Assembly (NCBI RefSeq): GCF_000429865.1
Contig: NZ_AUCR01000001.1
Coordinates: 548,379-612,378 of the forward strand
Origin: Cucumibacter marinus DSM 18995
Lineage (GTDB): Bacteria; Pseudomonadota; Alphaproteobacteria; Rhizobiales; Devosiaceae
Reading direction: 5' to 3'
Length of the DNA stretch: 64,000 nucleotides
The position numbers and the translations under genes are program-made. Numbering within the stretch: position 1 is the first letter of the stretch; the number at the start of each line of letters is the position of its first letter. The notes beneath the pieces were generated by a model. The model worked only from the letters and a program-made list of their open reading frames with translations, was not told the origin of the DNA and did not search any database. Positions 60,385 through 64,000 of the stretch are shown piece by piece.

Positions 60385-62669
60385 GCAGCACCCTGATGTC
60401 ATCGCTGGTTGTCCAGCTTATCGACCGTGTGACGGGGCCGGCGCAGAAGGTCACCAGTGCCGTCAACCGCATGAATGCGGCGGGCGGCCAGCGCGGGCCG
60501 AATTTCGCCGAGCGCATGGCGATGAGCCAGGCGCGGATTGGCAACGCAATCGATCAGAACAATCGCGCGCTCAATGCAAGCCGCGGGCGTCTGATCGATG
60601 CTGTCGGCGGCTACTACATTCTTGATCGCACCATCGGCAACACAATCCGCACCACGGCTGATTTCGAGACCGCTCTGAACCGCGTGAGCGCGGTCTCGGG
60701 GGCCAGCGACGAGGAACTCGCCAAGCTGTCGGATCAGGCGCAAGAGCTCGGTCGCACTACCGCCTTTCGGGCTTCGCAGGTCGCCGGAGCCATGGAATAC
60801 CTCTCGATGGCGGGGTTCAAGGCCAATGACATCATGGAGGCCCTCCCGGCGACGCTCAACCTTGCATCGGCTGCACAGCTCGATCTCGGGCAGTCCGCCG
60901 ATATCGTCTCGAATATTCTGACCGGCTATAACAAGGACGTTTCCGAGCTCGGCGGGGTCACCGATGTTCTCGTGAAGGCCTTCACCAGCGCCAATACCGA
61001 TCTCAATCAGCTCGGCGAGGCGATGAAATATGCCGGCCCGATGGCCAGCGCCGCCGGCGTCGATTTCGAGACCGCTGCGGCGGCCCTCTCGCTAATGGGG
61101 AACGCCGGTATTCAAGCCAGCATGGCCGGCACATCCCTCCGCGGCGCGATCACGCGGATGCTGAACCCAACCGCCAAGGTACAGGCGGCGATGGATCAGA
61201 TCGGGCTGAATTTTACGGACGCCGAGGGAAGCCTCCTGCCGTTAGACCAGATTATCCAGCAACTCGAGCCCCACTCTGACGATGCCGGCTTGATGATGGA
61301 GCTATTCGGTCAGCGCGCCGGCCCGGCCATGACCGCGCTTGTCACCCAGGGGTCGGACGCCCTTCGCGATCTGACCACTGAGCTTGAGAACAGCGGCGGC
61401 ACCGCCGCCGAGATTGCGGCCAAGCAGTTGGAAGGACTCAACGGCTCCCTCATCAAGCTCGCATCGGCGGTCGAGGGTATCCAGATCGCAATTGGCGAAA
61501 CCTTGGTGCCCGCGGTGACGGCCATGGCCGAGGCGATCACGTCCATGACCGGCCCTATCACCGAGCTCATCAGCAAGCATCCGACGCTGACGAGGGCAAT
61601 CGTCGGCACTGCCGCGGCCATGGTGTCGCTTAAGGTCGCCGCGGCTGCCCTGACCTTCGCCGGCCTGATCGGCAAGGGCGGCGCTCTCTCGCTTCTCCGC
61701 GTCGGCTTCAAGGGTGTCGGCCTAGCGGCCATGCCCGTCGCCGGCTATTTCGAAACTCTGGCCATGCGCTCGGCGATGGTCACAAAGGCCACAGGTCGTC
61801 AGCCGGGGATATTCGCCCGCCTGGGCGATGCCCTGTTGGTCCTTGGGCGCTCGCCGCTCTCCGCTGTGCGCAATTTGCTCCCGGTGATCTCGCGCCTTGG
61901 CTTCATCGGCGCGGCGGTCGGCATGGCGGCAACATGGATCGTCAACAATTGGAGCGGGCTGGTCACGTTTTTCCAGTCGTTCTCGACGGCCTTCACGACC
62001 GCGATGGAGCCTGTGTGGCCGGTCCTCGATCAATTGGGCATAGCCTTCGGGGAGACCTTCAAGGGGCTGATGCCGATTATTCAGCCGGTCCTCGACGGCA
62101 TCAACGGCTTGTGGAACGCAATCACCGGCTTGCTTGGGCCAGTCGACGAGAGCGGCGAAAGCTGGCGCTCATGGGGCACCACGCTCGGTACGGGCGTCGC
62201 TGCACAGGTGATCTCCCTCACCAACGCTATCCAGTCTATGGCGCGATGGCTTGAAAACGCCTGGAAATGGGCAACCGATCTCGTCAACGCGCTAGCACAG
62301 ATCGGCGGGGACGCATGGAACGCGACCACGGGCGCCGTAGGCGGGGCATGGAATGCCGCCGGGGACGCCTGGAACTCCTTCATGGGGGGCGGCGACCAAG
62401 GCAAGAGCCATCGCGCCCACGGCGGCCCTGTGTTCCCCGGGCGCTCGTTCCTCGTCGGCGAGAATGAGCCCGAGGTTTTCACCCCGGGCTCCGTCGGTCG
62501 CATTACGCCGGTTAGCCAATTGGGCGGCCAGGGGATCAGCATCGGCGACATTCACGTCCATGGGAGCACCGATCCGGTCGCGACCGCGCGGGCGGTGCGC
62601 GACGAGCTTGTCAATGAACTTGAGGCGGCCGTTCGTGGCCTCTTTGATGACGCGGGGGCACGAGCCTGA
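60381..62669 (+). CDS. phage tail tape measure protein (TP901 type)
   Basis: A 762-residue protein that sets the length of a long phage tail. The TP901-type core (about residues 75-420) has TTADFETALNRVSAVSGAS, LGRTTAFRASQVAGAMEYLS, MAGFKANDIMEALP and AGTSLRGAITRMLNPT, all classical. Hydrophobic segments follow (about 408-435 and 510-530), and the C terminus has the usual GGPVFPGR, FLVGENEPEVF and IGDIHVHG. By the common rule of about 1.5 angstrom per residue it would define a tail of roughly 110 nm. No capsid, portal or other tail gene is near in the window, and the next gene is a replication protein, which is unusual. Confidence 0.9.
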   Translation: MSSTLMSSLVVQLIDRVTGPAQKVTSAVNRMNAAGGQRGPNFAERMAMSQARIGNAIDQNNRALNASRGRLIDAVGGYYILDRTIGNTIRTTADFETALNRVSAVSGASDEELAKLSDQAQELGRTTAFRASQVAGAMEYLSMAGFKANDIMEALPATLNLASAAQLDLGQSADIVSNILTGYNKDVSELGGVTDVLVKAFTSANTDLNQLGEAMKYAGPMASAAGVDFETAAAALSLMGNAGIQASMAGTSLRGAITRMLNPTAKVQAAMDQIGLNFTDAEGSLLPLDQIIQQLEPHSDDAGLMMELFGQRAGPAMTALVTQGSDALRDLTTELENSGGTAAEIAAKQLEGLNGSLIKLASAVEGIQIAIGETLVPAVTAMAEAITSMTGPITELISKHPTLTRAIVGTAAAMVSLKVAAAALTFAGLIGKGGALSLLRVGFKGVGLAAMPVAGYFETLAMRSAMVTKATGRQPGIFARLGDALLVLGRSPLSAVRNLLPVISRLGFIGAAVGMAATWIVNNWSGLVTFFQSFSTAFTTAMEPVWPVLDQLGIAFGETFKGLMPIIQPVLDGINGLWNAITGLLGPVDESGESWRSWGTTLGTGVAAQVISLTNAIQSMARWLENAWKWATDLVNALAQIGGDAWNATTGAVGGAWNAAGDAWNSFMGGGDQGKSHRAHGGPVFPGRSFLVGENEPEVFTPGSVGRITPVSQLGGQGISIGDIHVHGSTDPVATARAVRDELVNELEAAVRGLFDDAGARA

Positions 62670-63772
62670 TGACCAGCCCACCTTTCAAGCCCACCCACTG
62701 GCAACAGAATGTGATCAGCGCCATCGGCGTGACCCGCAGAAGCAAGCATGTGAACAGCATGACCTATCTTGCTGCCGCCGTGGCCACCGACTTCGCCTGC
62801 TTCGCAGACAAGACGGGCCTGCTGTTTCGATCAACGCAGGATACCGCGGACCTCCTCGGTGCTTCTCGCAGCAAGGTGCGTGAGGCCATCGAGCAACTCA
62901 AACGCGCCGGGTTGGTCGAAATCTCTGAGACCAAGAAGGTGTCAAACAAGAAGTCCATCGGTCGCAACGCGACGACCTATCAACTCCGCATGGTCAGCAT
63001 TGACGCACTTCTCAACGGCGAGGACAGCGACAATGATTTGGCCCCCATAGGGGCCAAAACTAATGAGGCAATTGTGGCCCCCATAGGGGCCATCGATTTG
63101 GCCCCCATAGGGGCCACCACAGTAGAAGAAAGGGTAAACGGCGCGGGCGCGCGCGTGAACGCGCGCACCGCGCCTACTATTACCACTGTCTCTGTGCCTT
63201 ATTCTGCTACCTCTGAGAGCGATGGCGAGAGCGCGCCTGATGGCGCTCTCGCCACGCTCGAGCCCGACACCGAGCCCTCTCGCGACGACTACCCCACACT
63301 CGGCTCCGACGAGTTCGGGCAGCCTGTCACGCTGGAGGATCTCGCATCCCTCGATCATGAGGAGCGTTCAGCTAACGCCGATAGTGGCCCGGATCAGTTC
63401 ATTAAAGTCGGCTACTCAATCGAAAGAATGCAAGAACTGCACGGTGAGCGCCTGGCCGATCCAGATCAGTTCAACAACGACCTCCTTGACGGCTTTTACG
63501 ACGGAGATCCGCAAGCCGCGCGCCGGGCAGCTCACACAGCAGCCGCTTTGCTTTACGAGGCTGGCCACGACGCACCAGATTTATGGCCCGATCATCTCAG
63601 AATTGCCCTCGGCATGATTCGAGAGGTCACCGAACTTTGCGGCCTGAGATTCGACCCGGAAAGCGTCCGATCCGACTATATCAGGCTGATCGGACAGGAG
63701 TGGCGATCCATCAGTGATGCTCATGAAAAGCAGAACGCAACCGACAACTTTGGAGAAGCTGCAAATGGATAA
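62669..63772 (+). CDS. phage-type replication initiator with origin repeats inside the gene
   Basis: A 367-residue protein. The N-terminal third (about residues 1-110) is a winged helix-turn-helix: LLGASRSKVREAIEQLKRAG and GLVEISETKK. The middle (about 125-230) is a flexible acidic linker in which LAPIGA, VAPIGA and LAPIGA are encoded by three 18-base dyads. The C-terminal domain (about 235-355) has helices such as DLWPDHLRIALGMIREVTEL and could bind a helicase or its loader. This plan (DNA-binding N terminus, origin repeats inside the gene, partner-binding C terminus) is that of lambda O. The start overlaps the tape measure stop (TGATG). Confidence 0.7.
   Translation: MTSPPFKPTHWQQNVISAIGVTRRSKHVNSMTYLAAAVATDFACFADKTGLLFRSTQDTADLLGASRSKVREAIEQLKRAGLVEISETKKVSNKKSIGRNATTYQLRMVSIDALLNGEDSDNDLAPIGAKTNEAIVAPIGAIDLAPIGATTVEERVNGAGARVNARTAPTITTVSVPYSATSESDGESAPDGALATLEPDTEPSRDDYPTLGSDEFGQPVTLEDLASLDHEERSANADSGPDQFIKVGYSIERMQELHGERLADPDQFNNDLLDGFYDGDPQAARRAAHTAAALLYEAGHDAPDLWPDHLRIALGMIREVTELCGLRFDPESVRSDYIRLIGQEWRSISDAHEKQNATDNFGEAANG
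63039..63116. repeat. three 18-base dyad repeats (candidate origin iterons)
   Basis: TGGCCCCCATAGGGGCCA occurs three times with no mismatch (63039-63056, 63075-63092, 63099-63116), start distances 36 and 24 bases. Each is itself an inverted repeat, TGGCCCC and GGGGCCA around CATA. They lie in the reading frame of the replication gene. Copies, dyad symmetry, and place match the iterons of a lambda-type origin. Confidence 0.8.
63140..63174. repeat. GC-rich hairpin beside the iterons
   Basis: A long stem: GGCGCGG then GCGCGCG, loop CGTGAA, then CGCGCGC, one bulged A, CCGCGCC. It lies 24 bases after the third iteron, inside the same gene, and is followed by less GC-rich sequence (about 63175-63215). 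It could be part of the origin. Confidence 0.6.
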
Positions 63773-64000
63773 CGTGGTTCAGCTTTCCGCTCGTCGCCCG
63801 GCTCGGTCAGAGCCGTCTCACTCCGAAAAGGGTGCCGTCGCGCCGGTCACAAGCCTGGCGCTCGTGCTCCGATCTGCGCCGCGGCGGTTCTCGCCCTATC
63901 AAGTCGCCCTTGATCTTCTTGCCCCCGGTTCCAGACCGGCAGCCGTCCCGATCTGGAACGAGCGCAAGCGTGGGTTTCTTGAGCTCCTGCATTCCTATGG
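63765..64000 (+). CDS. unknown mobile-element gene, cut by the right edge
   Basis: Open from ATG 63765 to the window end (78 complete codons). The start overlaps the replication gene by eight bases and has GGAG eight to nine bases upstream. The product begins MDNVVQLSARRPARSEPSHS; then PRRFSPYQVALDLLAPGSRP and IWNERKRGFLELLHSYG follow. No family is recognised. Continued coupling suggests it belongs to the same operon. Confidence 0.6.
   Translation, partial: MDNVVQLSARRPARSEPSHSEKGAVAPVTSLALVLRSAPRRFSPYQVALDLLAPGSRPAAVPIWNERKRGFLELLHSY

Noticed and set aside
63039..63116. CRISPR array from three equal repeats
   Set aside because: Only three 18-base copies, unequal short spacers (18 and 6 bases), in frame within a gene, and each is a dyad; an origin explains it better.
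58706..64000. Gene transfer agent cluster, since the host is alphaproteobacterial and a tape measure is present
   Set aside because: GTA clusters have terminase, portal, protease, capsid and further tail genes in fixed order and lack a replication initiator and an excisionase-type gene at a tRNA.

Overview
The window is a GC-rich alphaproteobacterial chromosome segment, most likely from the Hyphomicrobiales (Rhizobiales); a Devosia/Pelagibacterium-type organism fits best. The reasons are the block rpoZ-rsh-pyrE-acpS-lepB-rnc-era ... recO-parC next to slt-dapA-smpB, an AqpS-type arsenic operon, dense peptide-type ABC transport, and an acidic porin. The genus is inference.

Layout. 1-1021: parC (cut by the left edge) and recO. 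1277-7523: ABC-F ATPase, arsR-arsC-aqpS operon and a CHASE-PAS-GGDEF-EAL protein, placed between recO and era, which are normally neighbours. 7539-13842: era, rnc, lepB, acpS, pyrE, rsh (RelA/SpoT) and rpoZ, with a good terminator after rpoZ. 14112-20549: NYN protein, family 5 uracil-DNA glycosylase, a 520-base gap full of palindromic repeats, smpB, dapA, slt and an alpha/beta-hydrolase-fold protein. 20566-26178: an envelope group with a helix-hairpin-helix membrane protein, a 38-residue membrane microprotein, a 1057-residue OmpA-like protein with three near-identical internal repeats, and a porin with its terminator. 26644-28103: an SDR and an EEP-family phosphohydrolase.

28361-36559 is one minus-strand operon: substrate-binding protein, two permeases, fused double ATPase, M20 amidohydrolase, SDR and an XRE-cupin regulator. 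It looks like uptake and hydrolysis of an amide or peptide-like compound. 36862-38702 holds a small secreted protein and a PAS-GGDEF protein. 38712-53772 is a second catabolic region: a LysR regulator divergent from VOC protein, HExxPGH metallopeptidase, PanE-like and Gfo/Idh-like dehydrogenases, DUF885 protein and two DppD/DppF ATPases, then a hydroxyacid dehydrogenase, substrate-binding protein, two permeases and a gamma-glutamyltransferase-like Ntn hydrolase. The ATPases and permeases lie in separate transcripts but together make one transporter. 53776-58064 encodes a MacAB-like efflux system.

58243-58332 is tRNA-Ser(GCU). Directly after it begins a mobile element that runs off the right edge: excisionase-type HTH, coiled-coil protein, zinc ribbon, a possible tail-assembly chaperone, tail tape measure protein, and a lambda-O-like replication protein with three 18-base dyad repeats inside its own gene. 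All are translationally coupled on the plus strand. Tape measure and replication genes in one early operon beside the att site is not normal prophage order, so a phage satellite or strongly rearranged prophage is the leading idea and the most interesting part of the window. No integrase or second att site is visible here.

A recurring second theme is enzymes with a substituted key residue: one half of the fused ATPase, one DUF885 protein, one SDR, the alpha/beta hydrolase and the gamma-glutamyltransferase homologue.
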